This document shows, one piece after another, positions 44,279-53,425 of a stretch of DNA of 64,000 nt. Each line of letters opens with the position of its first letter. Within the stretch, counting starts at the first letter, position 1. The notes below the pieces were generated by a model. The model did not search any database. It was not told where the DNA came from and saw only the letters and a program-made list of their open reading frames with translations. The position numbers and the translations under genes were made by a program. Source of the stretch: an uncultured Pantoea sp. (GTDB lineage: Bacteria > Pseudomonadota > Gammaproteobacteria > Enterobacterales > Enterobacteriaceae); assembly GCA_913778495.1 (NCBI GenBank), contig CAJYVD010000013.1, forward strand, positions 248,001 to 312,000. The letters are read 5' to 3'.

Positions 44279-45343
44279 ATGGCGATCAGGAAACTCAGCA
44301 CGGGAAAGTGGTTATGCGAGTGCTATCTCAATGGCCGAGATGGCAAACGCGTTAGACGGCAGTTCAAAACCCGCGCCGAGGCGATTGCCTTTGAGCAGTA
44401 CACGCTAGACGAAAGCAAAGCCAAACCTTGGCTTGGGGAGAAAGAAGATAACCGTCGTTTAAGCGAGCTGATTGATCTCTGGTATAACCTGCACGGCCGC
44501 TCGCTCAGCGATCGCAAGGGACGCTTGGGTAAGCTCAACATCATCTGCAATGGCCTGAACAATCCTATTGCTGCCAATATCACGGCAAAAGATTGGGCGC
44601 ACTATCGTAATAGCCGATTAGAAGGGAAAATCGAGAACGGCTATAAAACCAGTGCTAAATCGTTGAAGGTGTCACCGGGCACGGTTAATTGCGAGCACGC
44701 CTTTTTACGTGCCCTGTTTAATGAGTTAGAACGTCTTGGCGAAATTGCCTACCCTAACCCACTTAAAAATATTCGCTTGTTCGAGCAGCCCGAAAAAGAG
44801 ATGGCATGGCTCACTGAGATGCAAATTAAAAAACTGTTTGCCGCTTGTGAAGTGCATGGCAATCCACAATTAACGCTCATTATTAGAATCTGTCTTTCTA
44901 CTGGTTGCCGCTGGAATGAAGCTGCCACACTTAAGGCGTCGCAAATATCCCCGCATAAAATTACCTTCATCAATACCAAAGGCAAACGCAATCGCACCGT
45001 CCCGATTAGCAAAGAGCTGTATGACGAGTTAAAGGATAAAGAAGGCAAGTTCTTTGAAGAGTGTTATCGCCAGTTCTATCGGGTGATCCGTCTTGCCGGC
45101 ATTGAGCTGCCAGAAGGTCAAATGAGCCACGTTCTGCGCCATAGCTTCGCCAGCCACTTCATGATGGCCGGTGGCAACATCCTGGTGCTGCAGCGCATAC
45201 TTGGGCATTCCGACATACGCGTAACCATGCGCTATGCGCACTTCGCGCCCGATCATCTTGAAGATGCTATTCACTGCAATCCATTGGCGATTATGGCCGG
45301 GAAAAGTGGCGACAAAATGGCGGCGGAGGGTGTCACAAGGTAG
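44279..45343 (+). CDS. int: Tyrosine integrase
   Basis: A 354-residue phage integrase that recombines attP with the sdsR terminator region. The N-terminal arm-binding domain (MAIRKLSTGKWLCECYLNGRDGKRVRRQFKTRAEA) precedes a SAM-like core and the catalytic domain. The catalytic motifs are STGCRWNEA (Arg), SHVLRHSFASH (His-x-x-Arg) and LGHSDIRVTMRYAH (His and the Tyr nucleophile). GGAGGC precedes ATG 44279. Its 3' end is 68 bp from the core repeat. In P2 int adjoins the repressor gene. Here it lies at the other end, beside ogr, with its own SOS-type promoter. Confidence 0.95.
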   Translation: MAIRKLSTGKWLCECYLNGRDGKRVRRQFKTRAEAIAFEQYTLDESKAKPWLGEKEDNRRLSELIDLWYNLHGRSLSDRKGRLGKLNIICNGLNNPIAANITAKDWAHYRNSRLEGKIENGYKTSAKSLKVSPGTVNCEHAFLRALFNELERLGEIAYPNPLKNIRLFEQPEKEMAWLTEMQIKKLFAACEVHGNPQLTLIIRICLSTGCRWNEAATLKASQISPHKITFINTKGKRNRTVPISKELYDELKDKEGKFFEECYRQFYRVIRLAGIELPEGQMSHVLRHSFASHFMMAGGNILVLQRILGHSDIRVTMRYAHFAPDHLEDAIHCNPLAIMAGKSGDKMAAEGVTR

Positions 45344-45410
45344 AACACGATGTAACAGGATGAGCAATAACTCATTGATAAATAGATAAGTTATTGATAA
45401 TGAACAGTAA

Positions 45411-45429
45411 ACAAAAAAAGACCCAATAC
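45411..45429. repeat. attR, 19-bp core repeat within the sdsR terminator
   Basis: ACAAAAAAAGACCCAATAC is identical to 14267-14285. On the minus strand it is the 3' half of the SdsR terminator stem plus the T run. The phage thus restores the host RNA end when it inserts. Confidence 0.85.
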
Positions 45430-45514
45430 GATTCCTGTATCGGGTCCAGGGAAATGGCTCGTTGAGAGCCGTGCGCTAAAAGTTGGCATTTTTGCAGGCG
45501 AGGTTCGCCTTGCC
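45412..45514 (-). ncRNA. sdsR: Small RNA SdsR (RyeB)
   Basis: SdsR is a sigma-S-dependent, Hfq-binding small RNA that represses outer-membrane proteins and mutS, among others. The minus-strand sequence begins GGCAAGGCGAACC and contains AATGCCAACTTTTAGCGCAC and GGCTCTCAACGAGCCATTTC. It ends in the terminator stem GACCCGATAC...GTATTGGGTC plus T run. These segments match E. coli SdsR as I recall it. Neighbours agree: E. coli has it between pphA and yebY. The 3' end overlaps attR. The opposite strand probably encodes the antisense RNA SraC (RyeA), whose ends I cannot fix. Confidence 0.9.
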
Positions 45515-45518
45515 ATTT

Positions 45519-45527
45519 AAAGGTAGC
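45519..45527 (-). promoter_or_regulatory. Sigma-S type -10 element of sdsR
   Basis: The minus strand reads GCTACCTTTAAAT just upstream of the RNA start. CTACCTTTA resembles the sigma-S extended -10 consensus (CTACACTTA), at the right distance from 45514. Confidence 0.6.
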
Positions 45528-45650
45528 CCAGCATCGCTTAATTTCCAGCCAGCAATGGCGCGATGCTGTATTGGCTGCCAACTCTGTGATCTTCACGGCA
45601 TTCCTGCCGACCTGCACGGCTTGAAGTACATGCGCTGGCGCAAATTTTGC

Positions 45651-46001
45651 TCAGGATGCGCGGTCACACAGCTGCTGTGCACGGTCGACGATGGGCTGCA
45701 GGCTCATTTTTTTGCCAGGATGCGCTTTGTCGTCGGCCACGATGGTGTCGATGGATTGCAGCGTGCCCTTACCCGCATCGGCGCGCGCCTGGGCCTTATC
45801 GTTCAGCGGGTATTGCAATAAGGTGCTGGGATTAATGGCAAACAGGCTGCCGTCCTTCTCACACGTCAGCATCACCTCTTCACGGGTAAAAGGCCACTTG
45901 TCTTTACCGATCTCGAAACGGCTTACGGTGATAATTTGTGCCGCCATCGCCTGGCCGCACAGCGCCAGCAGAACGCAGGCGGGAATGACTTTTTTCAGCA
46001 A
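45651..46001 (-). CDS. yebY: YebY, periplasmic protein of the copper operon
   Basis: A 116-residue DUF2511 protein with a signal peptide ([20 protein letters not shown]). The mature part contains [34 protein letters not shown] and a second Cys near the end (AQQLCDRAS), so one disulfide is possible. It lies downstream of copD and copC on the same strand, the same group as in E. coli (yobA-yebZ-yebY). Its role in copper handling is inferred from that linkage. Confidence 0.92.
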   Translation of the reverse strand: MLKKVIPACVLLALCGQAMAAQIITVSRFEIGKDKWPFTREEVMLTCEKDGSLFAINPSTLLQYPLNDKAQARADAGKGTLQSIDTIVADDKAHPGKKMSLQPIVDRAQQLCDRAS

Positions 46002-46028
46002 AATCTTGCCCTCTTTCTCAGTGAATCC

Positions 46029-46910
46029 TCAGGCTGGTGACAACGTGGCAAGCACGCTGACCAGCCCGACAACAATCATGGCCAGTAGCAGTTCACACTG
46101 CGTAAGGCGAATAAACAGTCGCGCCGCCCGACCGCCAGCTAAGTGAAAGCGCGGTACTAACAGATAACGATTCACCAGCGCAACGGCCACCATGGCGCCC
46201 ACCAGCAGCACTTTAATCCACAGCAGCAAGCTCCACAGTGAGCGCTGCCAATGCAGGGGACTTCCCGCAATAAGCACGCCATTGACGATGCCGGTCAGCA
46301 AAACCAGCGCCACGGCCAGATGCCCATAGCGAGAGAAGCGCATCATGGCGCGGATCGCGTCCGCGCGAAAAGCAATCTGCCGGGCTTCGCGCATGAGCAG
46401 AAGCACCGGAAACAACCCGCCCCCCCAAAAAGCAACGCCGATCAAATGTAGCGCATGGTTACTCTGTTGCAGCCACCCCAGCCACCCTTCACGCATTGCG
46501 GCATGCCCGACGCCCGCCATCAGAATCAGTTGAATAAGGCCGGTCAGCAGTAAAAGACGTTGTCGCCGTACGCCGTGCCATCGCCACGCCAGCATACTCA
46601 GCAACGCGGCGCCGATGACGGCACACCATACATGCCCCCAGCGCGTCGACAGCACGGCCAGCCACGTCGTGATATCGCCGATATTGCGCCAGTCACCGCT
46701 CATCAAACCGCTCTGCGCGCTTAGCATCAGAACCGCACTGATGGCGCTGAGCGCAGCGGCCCCCACCATCATGGTGTTTAAACGTTGGGCTAAGCGCGGG
46801 CGATAGCCACGCGGCGCGAGCAATGCGGTATAGAAAGCGCTACCGGTGAGCAGCAGCACAGCAAAAAAATGCACCGCGCGCAGAACGATCCACAGCGTCG
46901 CTAACATCAC
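46029..46910 (-). CDS. copD: Copper resistance membrane protein CopD (YebZ)
   Basis: A 293-residue inner-membrane protein with about eight helices, of the CopD/YebZ family, thought to move copper between periplasm and cytoplasm with CopC. Family features include LWIVLRAVHFFAVLLLTGSAFYTALLAP at the start, WLQQSNHALHLIGVAFWGGGLFPVLLLM and FSRYGHLAVALVLLTGIVNG. These supply His residues for metal binding. The start overlaps the copC stop by four bases. Confidence 0.93.
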   Translation of the reverse strand: MMLATLWIVLRAVHFFAVLLLTGSAFYTALLAPRGYRPRLAQRLNTMMVGAAALSAISAVLMLSAQSGLMSGDWRNIGDITTWLAVLSTRWGHVWCAVIGAALLSMLAWRWHGVRRQRLLLLTGLIQLILMAGVGHAAMREGWLGWLQQSNHALHLIGVAFWGGGLFPVLLLMREARQIAFRADAIRAMMRFSRYGHLAVALVLLTGIVNGVLIAGSPLHWQRSLWSLLLWIKVLLVGAMVAVALVNRYLLVPRFHLAGGRAARLFIRLTQCELLLAMIVVGLVSVLATLSPA

Positions 46911-47284
46911 TTCACGCTGAAGCGATAGCTGCCCTGCGTTTTATGACCATCAACCGACAGCACATGCCATTTCACGTGATACTCACCCGCTACCAAAGGC
47001 TGGCTTATCGGCACGATCAACTGCGCGGGCTGCTTAGGGTTAACGGCCGCTTTTTTCAGCGCCACAGGCTGCTGGTGGTCATTCAGCAATTCGACGCCGC
47101 TGAAGGCAGGCTCGATATCTTCGCTGAATGTCAGCGTCAGCGACGTCGGCGAGGACGTTAATTGCGCATTGTCGGCAGGGGACGGCGTTTTCAGATGGGC
47201 ATGCGCCAACGCAAGCCCACTAAAAAGCAGAGAGAACGTCGTCAGCATCAGCGCGCCTGCGCGAAATATCGCCTTTTTATTCAT
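46907..47284 (-). CDS. copC: Periplasmic copper-binding protein CopC (YobA)
   Basis: A 125-residue CopC-fold protein with a signal peptide ending in LALAHA. The mature N-terminus [15 protein letters not shown] provides the His brace for Cu(II), and the later [11 protein letters not shown] supplies the second His region. It is the first gene of the copC-copD-yebY operon. Confidence 0.93.
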   Translation of the reverse strand: MNKKAIFRAGALMLTTFSLLFSGLALAHAHLKTPSPADNAQLTSSPTSLTLTFSEDIEPAFSGVELLNDHQQPVALKKAAVNPKQPAQLIVPISQPLVAGEYHVKWHVLSVDGHKTQGSYRFSVK

Positions 47285-47435
47285 CGCTTTCCCCTCATTT
47301 CATTGGCACCGGGCCGTAATGTGGCAGCAGGATACGCCGCTGGTTGGGCCCTGTCGAGCCTTGCGGTGCGATCCAATCTCCTTGATCCGCAACGGCGAAA
47401 CCATTACTTTTGCGCCTGATTGTCAGGAGAAAAAT

Positions 47436-47666
47436 ATGTCTCATAACCTTGCCCTGCTGCCGCAGGAAGAGAAAGATAAAATCAATGTGGATCTGGCGGC
47501 CGCCGGTGTGGCGTTCAAAGAGCGCTACAATATGCCGGTGGTGGCTGAGATGGTTGAGCGCGAGCAGCCCGAAGCGCTGCGCGACTGGTTCCGCCAACGC
47601 CTGATGACCTATCGCCAGGCGTCGCTCGGTCTCTCTCGTCTGCCCTACGAACCCAAACAGAAGTAA
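47436..47666 (+). CDS. holE: DNA polymerase III theta subunit HolE
   Basis: The 76-residue theta subunit, which stabilises the epsilon proofreading subunit in the polymerase III core. It starts [38 protein letters not shown] and ends LSRLPYEPK, as in E. coli. AGGAGA precedes ATG 47436. It is divergent from copC and is followed three bases later by exoX. Confidence 0.95.
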   Translation: MSHNLALLPQEEKDKINVDLAAAGVAFKERYNMPVVAEMVEREQPEALRDWFRQRLMTYRQASLGLSRLPYEPKQK

Positions 47667-47669
47667 TTT

Positions 47670-48338
47670 ATGTTACGTGTAATCGATACTGAAACGTGCG
47701 GCCTTCAGGGTGGCGTGGTTGAAGTGGCCTCTGTCGATGTCATTGACGGCCAGATTGTTAACCCCATGAGCGACTTGATCTGTCCCGATCGGCCTATCAG
47801 CCGTCAGGCGATGGCCGTGCATCGCATCACCGAAGCCATGGTGGCGGATAAACCCAGCATTGAAGAAGCCATCGGTCGCTACCACGGCAGTCCGCATTAC
47901 GTGGCTCACAACGCCAGTTTTGATCGCCGCATGCTGCCCGCCCTGCCCGGAGAGTGGATCTGTACTATGACGCTGGCGCGCCAACTGTGGCCCGGCATTC
48001 GATACGGCAACCAGGCGCTGCGTCAGAGTCTGAAGCTTGACGTGACGCCACCGGCCGATCTCCATGCGCACCGCGCGCTCTATGATTGCTATGTCACCGC
48101 CGCGCTGCTGATTCGCATTATGGAAACCTCCGGCTGGAGCGTGAGTGAAATGGTGGTCCGCTGTCAGCCCGCCGAAGTCAGCGGCGATATTTTCCCTTTC
48201 GGCAAATATCGGGGACAAAGTATTGGCAGTATCGCGCGCAAAGATCCGGGCTATTTACGCTGGGTGCTGGAAAATGTGCGCGATCTGCGCCCACCGCTGC
48301 GGCAGGCGCTGCGCAAATACGTGAAAAGCGATCAGTGA
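47670..48338 (+). CDS. exoX: Exodeoxyribonuclease X
   Basis: A 222-residue DEDDh 3'-5' exonuclease that acts on single-stranded DNA in mismatch repair and recombination. Motifs visible are VIDTETCG (Exo I), [10 protein letters not shown] (Exo II) and [10 protein letters not shown] (Exo III). The C-terminal [11 protein letters not shown] domain is typical of ExoX. It probably shares a transcript with holE. The 3' end overlaps the convergent ptrB by seven bases. Confidence 0.95.
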   Translation: MLRVIDTETCGLQGGVVEVASVDVIDGQIVNPMSDLICPDRPISRQAMAVHRITEAMVADKPSIEEAIGRYHGSPHYVAHNASFDRRMLPALPGEWICTMTLARQLWPGIRYGNQALRQSLKLDVTPPADLHAHRALYDCYVTAALLIRIMETSGWSVSEMVVRCQPAEVSGDIFPFGKYRGQSIGSIARKDPGYLRWVLENVRDLRPPLRQALRKYVKSDQ

Positions 48339-50395
48339 CCGCTTTCGCTGGTTAAGCTGCCTTGGGCGAGCCCAATCAAAAACGCGTACTCCAACGCCAC
48401 CCCTTCATACGATTTAAAGCGTCCCGACTTGCCACCGTGGCCGGAGTCCATGTCGGTACACAGCAACAGCAGCGCGTCATTGGTTTTTTGCTCGCGTAAC
48501 TTCGCCACCCATTTCGCAGGCTCCCAGTACTGGACCTGCGAATCATGCAAGCCGGTGGTCACCAACAAGTGCGGATACGCTTTGGCTGCGACGTTATCAT
48601 AGGGGCTGTATTGGCGAATATAGCGATAAAACTCGGCTTCCTCTGGGTTTCCCCATTCGTCGTATTCGCCGGTGGTGAGCGGGATGCTGGGATCCAGCAT
48701 CGTGGTCACGACATCCACAAAAGGCACCTGCGCAACGACGCCGTTAAACAGAGACGGCGCCAAATTGATGACGCTGCCCATCAGCAATCCGCCGGCGCTG
48801 CCGCCCATGGCGTACAGCTGCTGCGGATGGCCATATCCTTTTGCCACCAGTGCTTCGGTCACGTCGATAAAGTCGGTAAAGCTGTTCATTTTTGCAAGCA
48901 GCCGCCCATCGTCATACCACTGCTGACCCAGTTCTCCTCCGCCCCGTACGTGAACAATGGCGTAGACAAAACCGCGCTCCAGCAGGCTCAGGCGGCTGGT
49001 GCCAAAGCTTGCATCCAGGCTGCTGCCGTAAGCGCCATAGCCGTACACCAGCAGCGGATTCTTGCCGCGCTGAAAATGCTTGCGGTGATAGACCAGCGAA
49101 ACCGGCACCTCGGTGCCGTCGCGCACGGTGATCCACAGGTGCTCACTTTTATACTCTTCAGAAGCAAACCCCGGCACCGGCGTCTGTTTCAGCACGCGGC
49201 GTTCTCCGGTTTCCATGTTTAGCTCAAACAGCGTAGTGGGCGTGGTCATGGACGAGTAGCCATAGCGCACGGTGTCGCTTTCAGGTGTCGGATTATAAGC
49301 CAGCCAGGTGACATAGGCAGGATCGTCAAAGGCAATACCAAAGCTCTCGCCGGTTTGCCAGTTAATTTGGCGCAGCGTGCTTACGCCGCGCTGGCGCTCC
49401 TCCACCACCAGCCAGTGACGAAACAGCTGGAAGTCCTCCATCACCACGTGATCGCGCGGCGCGATAAGCGTCTCCCAGCGCGCTTCGGCCAGCCACTGGC
49501 TGCGGTAAAGGCCAAAATTTTTACCGTCGCGATTAGATCGAATGTAAAACTGATGGTCGTAGTGATCGATGCTGTATTCATGGTCACGGCGGCGTGGACA
49601 AAACACCTGGGGCTGTGCGTCTGGATAAGCCGCATCGATAAGCATGATCTCGCTGGTTGTGGTGCTATAAAGCGCGATCAGGATAAAGTGCTCCGAGGTG
49701 GTTTTATGCACACTCAGGTGAAAACTCTCATCCTTTTCTTCATAGACCAGCTGGTCGTCAGATTGGGGATGGCCCAGTTCGTGTCGCCAAACCTGGTACG
49801 CCAGCAGCGTTTTCGGGTGTTTGCGCACATAGTAAAGCGTGCGCGAATCGTTAGCCCACGCCACGCTGGATGAGGCGTCAATCAGCACCTCAGGATACCA
49901 ACTGCCGCTGCTTAGATTACGAAAACGAATGCCGTACTGGCGGCGTGACAAGAAATCCTCTGCCAGCGCCATCACCTGATTATCGGGCGACACGGTCAGC
50001 GCGCCCATGGTGTAAAAATCGCTGTGCGCCGCGCGCTGATTGCCATCCAGCAGCAGTTGCCACGGTTCGTTGTCAGGCGCATCGACACGCTGACGAAAAT
50101 AGCCCGGATATTCATTGCCCTGCTCATAGCGGCTTTGATACCAGTAGCCATTTTTTGCATACGGCACCGAGTGATCCTGCTGCGGGATGCGATCAACGAT
50201 CTCTTGCATCACCCGCTCTTGCAGGTGTTCCAGCGGCGCCATGACCGCCTTACCATAGTCGTTCTCCGCGTTCAGGTAAGCCAGCACGTCCGGGTTTTGT
50301 CGATCGTCATCGCGCAGCCAGTAGTAGTTGTCAATGCGCGTCTCGCCATGCAGCGTTAGGGCATGGGGGATTTTTTTTGCCTGCGGCTGTTTCAT
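48332..50395 (-). CDS. ptrB: Oligopeptidase B
   Basis: A 687-residue cytoplasmic S9A serine peptidase that cuts short peptides after Arg or Lys. ATG 50395 gives [13 protein letters not shown], matching the E. coli start and length (686). An N-terminal beta-propeller precedes the alpha/beta-hydrolase domain with [10 protein letters not shown] (Ser nucleophile), [15 protein letters not shown] (Asp) and [10 protein letters not shown] (His). [17 protein letters not shown] is a further family mark. Confidence 0.95.
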   Translation of the reverse strand: MKQPQAKKIPHALTLHGETRIDNYYWLRDDDRQNPDVLAYLNAENDYGKAVMAPLEHLQERVMQEIVDRIPQQDHSVPYAKNGYWYQSRYEQGNEYPGYFRQRVDAPDNEPWQLLLDGNQRAAHSDFYTMGALTVSPDNQVMALAEDFLSRRQYGIRFRNLSSGSWYPEVLIDASSSVAWANDSRTLYYVRKHPKTLLAYQVWRHELGHPQSDDQLVYEEKDESFHLSVHKTTSEHFILIALYSTTTSEIMLIDAAYPDAQPQVFCPRRRDHEYSIDHYDHQFYIRSNRDGKNFGLYRSQWLAEARWETLIAPRDHVVMEDFQLFRHWLVVEERQRGVSTLRQINWQTGESFGIAFDDPAYVTWLAYNPTPESDTVRYGYSSMTTPTTLFELNMETGERRVLKQTPVPGFASEEYKSEHLWITVRDGTEVPVSLVYHRKHFQRGKNPLLVYGYGAYGSSLDASFGTSRLSLLERGFVYAIVHVRGGGELGQQWYDDGRLLAKMNSFTDFIDVTEALVAKGYGHPQQLYAMGGSAGGLLMGSVINLAPSLFNGVVAQVPFVDVVTTMLDPSIPLTTGEYDEWGNPEEAEFYRYIRQYSPYDNVAAKAYPHLLVTTGLHDSQVQYWEPAKWVAKLREQKTNDALLLLCTDMDSGHGGKSGRFKSYEGVALEYAFLIGLAQGSLTSESGH

Positions 50396-50580
50396 AAAAA
50401 GTCCTTGGCTATCAAACAATCTATTGCAAGCGTGGCACCGGACGCGCGGGTTGACAAGCCATAAACGCGATGCGCCAAGACGTTTTGCGTGGTCCTAAAA
50501 GGGATAACGCGCCGGTGCTGCGAGGTGCAACGGCGCGTCATCAGGAGAAACGACGAAGGGGTGGCTGTTAACCGCGATGA

Positions 50581-51222
50581 TTACGCGGCTTGCTCGGCTG
50601 CAATGTCGCGTTGAATGTCAGCCTGAACGTCCGGCGGGATTTTCAGGGCTTCACCCAATGCCGCGAGATAACTGCGCTCCATGAAATGGTCGATATCGAT
50701 CGCCGCACAGCTGAGAAAATAGAGTTCAAGCGCCTCCTGCTCGTTTTTGACGTCAGCCGCCAGCGCGTGCGGATCGAGCGGACGCGACAGCGCCTGCTGG
50801 ATCAGCGCTTCCGCCTGTGCGCCATACCCCGTCTGATGAATGGCGTCATCAAGATGCTGACGTTCCTTGGCATCAATGTGCCCGTCGCTTTTCGCAGCGA
50901 AGACCAGCGCGGTAACCAAGCGCGCTGCACGTTGGTCCGGCGGCGTTTCTTGCTGAGCAAACCCCGGTTCATCCTGATGCGATTCGCGTATCCGCTGTTG
51001 ATATTTGCGCCACAGCACGGTTCCCGCTGCGGCGCCGCCGCCGATAATCAGGGCCTTACCGCCGTATTTCGTCAGCAGCTTACGCGCCGATTTGCTGGAC
51101 ACCAGCAAGCCGGCCAAGCCGCCCAACGCGCCTGGCGCCAACATGTCGCTGAGACCGCCCGCATTATGGGTGCCGCCGTTCTTAGCCAACAAGGATTGAA
51201 TCTGTTGCAGCCAGTGGCTCAT
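50581..51222 (-). CDS. yebE: YebE, DUF533 membrane-associated protein
   Basis: A 213-residue protein. The N-terminal half has a Gly/Ala-rich hydrophobic segment ([15 protein letters not shown]...[16 protein letters not shown]). The C-terminal half is a TerB-like helical domain ([30 protein letters not shown]). In E. coli yebE belongs to the Cpx envelope-stress regulon, and its function is unknown. The order ptrB-yebE is conserved. Confidence 0.92.
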   Translation of the reverse strand: MSHWLQQIQSLLAKNGGTHNAGGLSDMLAPGALGGLAGLLVSSKSARKLLTKYGGKALIIGGGAAAGTVLWRKYQQRIRESHQDEPGFAQQETPPDQRAARLVTALVFAAKSDGHIDAKERQHLDDAIHQTGYGAQAEALIQQALSRPLDPHALAADVKNEQEALELYFLSCAAIDIDHFMERSYLAALGEALKIPPDVQADIQRDIAAEQAA

Positions 51223-51329
51223 CGTTTACCTCCCGTTTACTTTTCCGCCACCTATGCTGCCGCACGCTTTGTCAGATAACGTCAGAGGCAGCAAAGTACA
51301 GAAAAGCCACCGTCAGGATAAAGGTGAGC

Positions 51330-51352
51330 ATGCAAACGTTTTCGTATATACT
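51330..51352 (+). promoter_or_regulatory. PurR operator and -10 element of purT
   Basis: ATGCAAACGTTTTCGT (51330-51345) fits the PurR consensus ANGCAANCGNTTNCNT at every fixed position. The -10 element TATACT (51347-51352) follows directly, and the purT start is 32 bases further on. Repression by PurR with hypoxanthine or guanine is expected, as in E. coli. Confidence 0.88.
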
Positions 51353-51383
51353 GCGCGCGCATTTTGACTGCTAAGGTGAAATT

Positions 51384-52562
51384 ATGACAACACTGGGAAC
51401 CGCGCTGCGCCCTGCAGCCACGCGCGTGATGCTGTTAGGATCGGGCGAATTGGGGAAAGAGGTCGCTCTGGAGTGCCAACGTTTGGGTGTCGAGGTCATT
51501 GCGGTGGACCGCTACGCCGATGCGCCTGCGATGCACGTCGCGCACCGTCGCCATGTGATCAACATGCTCGACGGTGATGCACTGGCCGCGCTCATCACCC
51601 AGGAGAAACCTGATTTCGTCGTGCCGGAGATTGAAGCGATTGCCACCGATACCCTGCTGGCGCTCGAAGCCCAGGGCCAGAAAGTGGTGCCCACCGCGCG
51701 CGCCGCGCGGCTGACCATGAACCGCGAGGGCATTCGCCGCCTGGCGGCCGAGACGCTGTCACTGCCCACCTCCACCTACCAGTTTGCCGACAGCAAAGCG
51801 GCCTTTATTGAAGCCGCGCAGCAGATTGGTTTTCCCTGCATTGTAAAACCGGTGATGAGCTCGTCGGGCAAAGGGCAAAGCTTTATCCGCGATGCCAGCC
51901 AGCTGGACCACGCGTGGGACTACGCGCAGCAAGGCGGACGCGCCGGCGCAGGCCGCGTGATTGTGGAAGGCGTGGTGAAATTTGATTTCGAAATTACCCT
52001 GCTGACCATCAGCGCCGTTGATGGCGTGCATTTTTGTGCGCCGATTGGTCACCGCCAAGAGGATGGCGACTACCGCGAATCGTGGCAACCGCAGCAGATG
52101 AGCGCCATTGCTCTAGCGCGCGCGCAGGCGATTGCCGCTGAAGTGGTAAAGGCGCTGGGCGGCTTCGGGCTGTTTGGTGTAGAGCTGTTTGTCTGCGGCG
52201 ACGAAGTCATCTTCAGCGAAGTTTCGCCGCGTCCGCATGACACGGGCATGGTGACGCTGATTTCACAGGATCTGTCCGAGTTTGCCCTGCACGTGCGGGC
52301 GTTTTTGGGCTTACCGATTGGGGGGATTCGTCAATACGGTCCGTCTGCGTCGGCGGTTATTCTGCCGCAGCTGGAGAGCCAGAACGTTCGCTTTACGCAT
52401 GTCGAAGCTGCACTGGGCGCGGGATTGCAGCTACGGCTGTTCGGCAAACCGGAAATTGCAGGCCAGCGCCGTCTTGGTGTTGCGCTGGCCACGGGCGACA
52501 GCATCGATGACGCCGTAGCCAGAGCGATCGCCAGCGCTGCGGCGGTGAAAGTTCAAGGGTAA
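51384..52562 (+). CDS. purT: Formate-dependent GAR transformylase PurT
   Basis: A 392-residue ATP-grasp enzyme that makes formyl-GAR from formate, ATP and GAR in purine synthesis. The N-terminus has [27 protein letters not shown]. The ATP-grasp loop is [16 protein letters not shown]. Metal ligands lie in [29 protein letters not shown]. Length equals E. coli PurT. It is under the PurR box and stands alone, convergent with eda. Confidence 0.95.
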   Translation: MTTLGTALRPAATRVMLLGSGELGKEVALECQRLGVEVIAVDRYADAPAMHVAHRRHVINMLDGDALAALITQEKPDFVVPEIEAIATDTLLALEAQGQKVVPTARAARLTMNREGIRRLAAETLSLPTSTYQFADSKAAFIEAAQQIGFPCIVKPVMSSSGKGQSFIRDASQLDHAWDYAQQGGRAGAGRVIVEGVVKFDFEITLLTISAVDGVHFCAPIGHRQEDGDYRESWQPQQMSAIALARAQAIAAEVVKALGGFGLFGVELFVCGDEVIFSEVSPRPHDTGMVTLISQDLSEFALHVRAFLGLPIGGIRQYGPSASAVILPQLESQNVRFTHVEAALGAGLQLRLFGKPEIAGQRRLGVALATGDSIDDAVARAIASAAAVKVQG

Positions 52563-52569
52563 TAACTTC

Positions 52570-52593
52570 CAGGGCGCCCGTCGCGGCGCCCTG
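52570..52593. terminator. Hairpin between purT and eda
   Basis: The 9-bp stem CAGGGCGCC / GGCGCCCTG with loop CGTCGC lies between two convergent genes. It lacks a T tract, so termination strength is uncertain. Confidence 0.55.
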
Positions 52594-52602
52594 TCCCACT
52601 TC

Positions 52603-53244
52603 TCACGACGCCGCGCCGGCCACCGCCTCACGCGCCAGCTGCGTAATGCGCCCCCAGTCGCCGCTTTCCAGCGCCTCATGGGGTACCAGCCACGAACCGC
52701 CAATACACAGTACGCTTTTCAAGGCCAGATAGTCGCGATAGTTAGCGGGCGTGATCCCGCCGGTGGGGCAAAATCGAACCTGTGGGAATGGCCCCCCGAT
52801 GGCTGACAGCGCTTTTACGCCGCCATTGGCCTCTGCGGGAAAAAATTTAAACTCGCGTAAACCGTAATCCATCCCGGTCATCAATTCCGACACCGTGCTG
52901 ATGCCGGGGATCAATGGCACCGACCCCTCTACCGCCGCCTTGAGCAAAGGCTCGGTCAGTCCCGGACTGATCGCGAACTGCGCCCCCGCGTCGGTTACCT
53001 CTTTGAGCTGCTGCGTGTTGATGACCGTACCGGCGCCAACGATCGCCTCCGGCACCTCGCGGATCATCGCGCGCAGCGCATCCATTGCCACCGGCGTACG
53101 CAGCGTCACTTCCAGCACGCGTACTCCCCCTTCCACCAGCGCGCGCGCCATGGGTACCGCATGCTCCAGTTTATTGATCACAATCACCGGTACCACCGGT
53201 CCGGTGGTGAGGATCTGTTCAGCACTCGTTTTCCAGTTTTTCAT
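52603..53244 (-). CDS. eda: KHG/KDPG aldolase Eda
   Basis: A 213-residue class I aldolase that splits KDPG to pyruvate and glyceraldehyde-3-phosphate. The Schiff-base lysine lies in [13 protein letters not shown]. The Glu site is in [12 protein letters not shown], and [11 protein letters not shown] binds phosphate. Length equals E. coli Eda. The dehydratase gene edd, which lies between eda and zwf in E. coli, is absent, with only 181 bp in this gap. Eda can still serve uronate breakdown. Confidence 0.95.
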   Translation of the reverse strand: MKNWKTSAEQILTTGPVVPVIVINKLEHAVPMARALVEGGVRVLEVTLRTPVAMDALRAMIREVPEAIVGAGTVINTQQLKEVTDAGAQFAISPGLTEPLLKAAVEGSVPLIPGISTVSELMTGMDYGLREFKFFPAEANGGVKALSAIGGPFPQVRFCPTGGITPANYRDYLALKSVLCIGGSWLVPHEALESGDWGRITQLAREAVAGAAS

Positions 53245-53391
53245 TGCATTTCCTTAGGCAAATTCGGCGCGGCTGCCGCCCGGGACAAGAGAGGGATCTA
53301 CCATACAAGATTGGCAGGCGTGACGTCCATCGGCCTCTTTCTGTTTTTGAAACCCCGGTTCAATTTTTATTTGGGCAGACACCAGATACAA

Positions 53392-53417
53392 AAAAGCCCG
53401 CTCGCTGGCGGGCTTTT
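53392..53417 (-). terminator. Terminator of zwf
   Basis: The stem AAAAGCCCGC / GCGGGCTTTT with loop TCGCTG lies nine bases after the zwf stop on the minus strand. The A/T ends make it a good Rho-independent terminator. Confidence 0.8.
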
Positions 53418-53425
53418 GGGACGGT

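Larger units (their letters stand above)
14267..45429. mobile_element. P2/186-family prophage integrated at sdsR
   Basis: A prophage of about 31.2 kb bounded by the 19-bp repeats. Recognisable P2 homologues are present in P2 order: A, cos, Q-P-O-N-M-L-X, holin, endolysin, spanins, R-S, V-W-J-I-H-G, FI-FII, E/E', T, U, D, ogr, int. The immunity region follows phage 186 (CI-type repressor and CII-like protein). No structural gene looks broken, so it could be inducible. The int gene sits beside ogr, with its 3' end facing the attachment site. The repressor is at the other end of the prophage, with two cargo genes between it and attL. Three AT-rich cargo loci stand out from the GC-rich structural genes. 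Confidence 0.95.
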
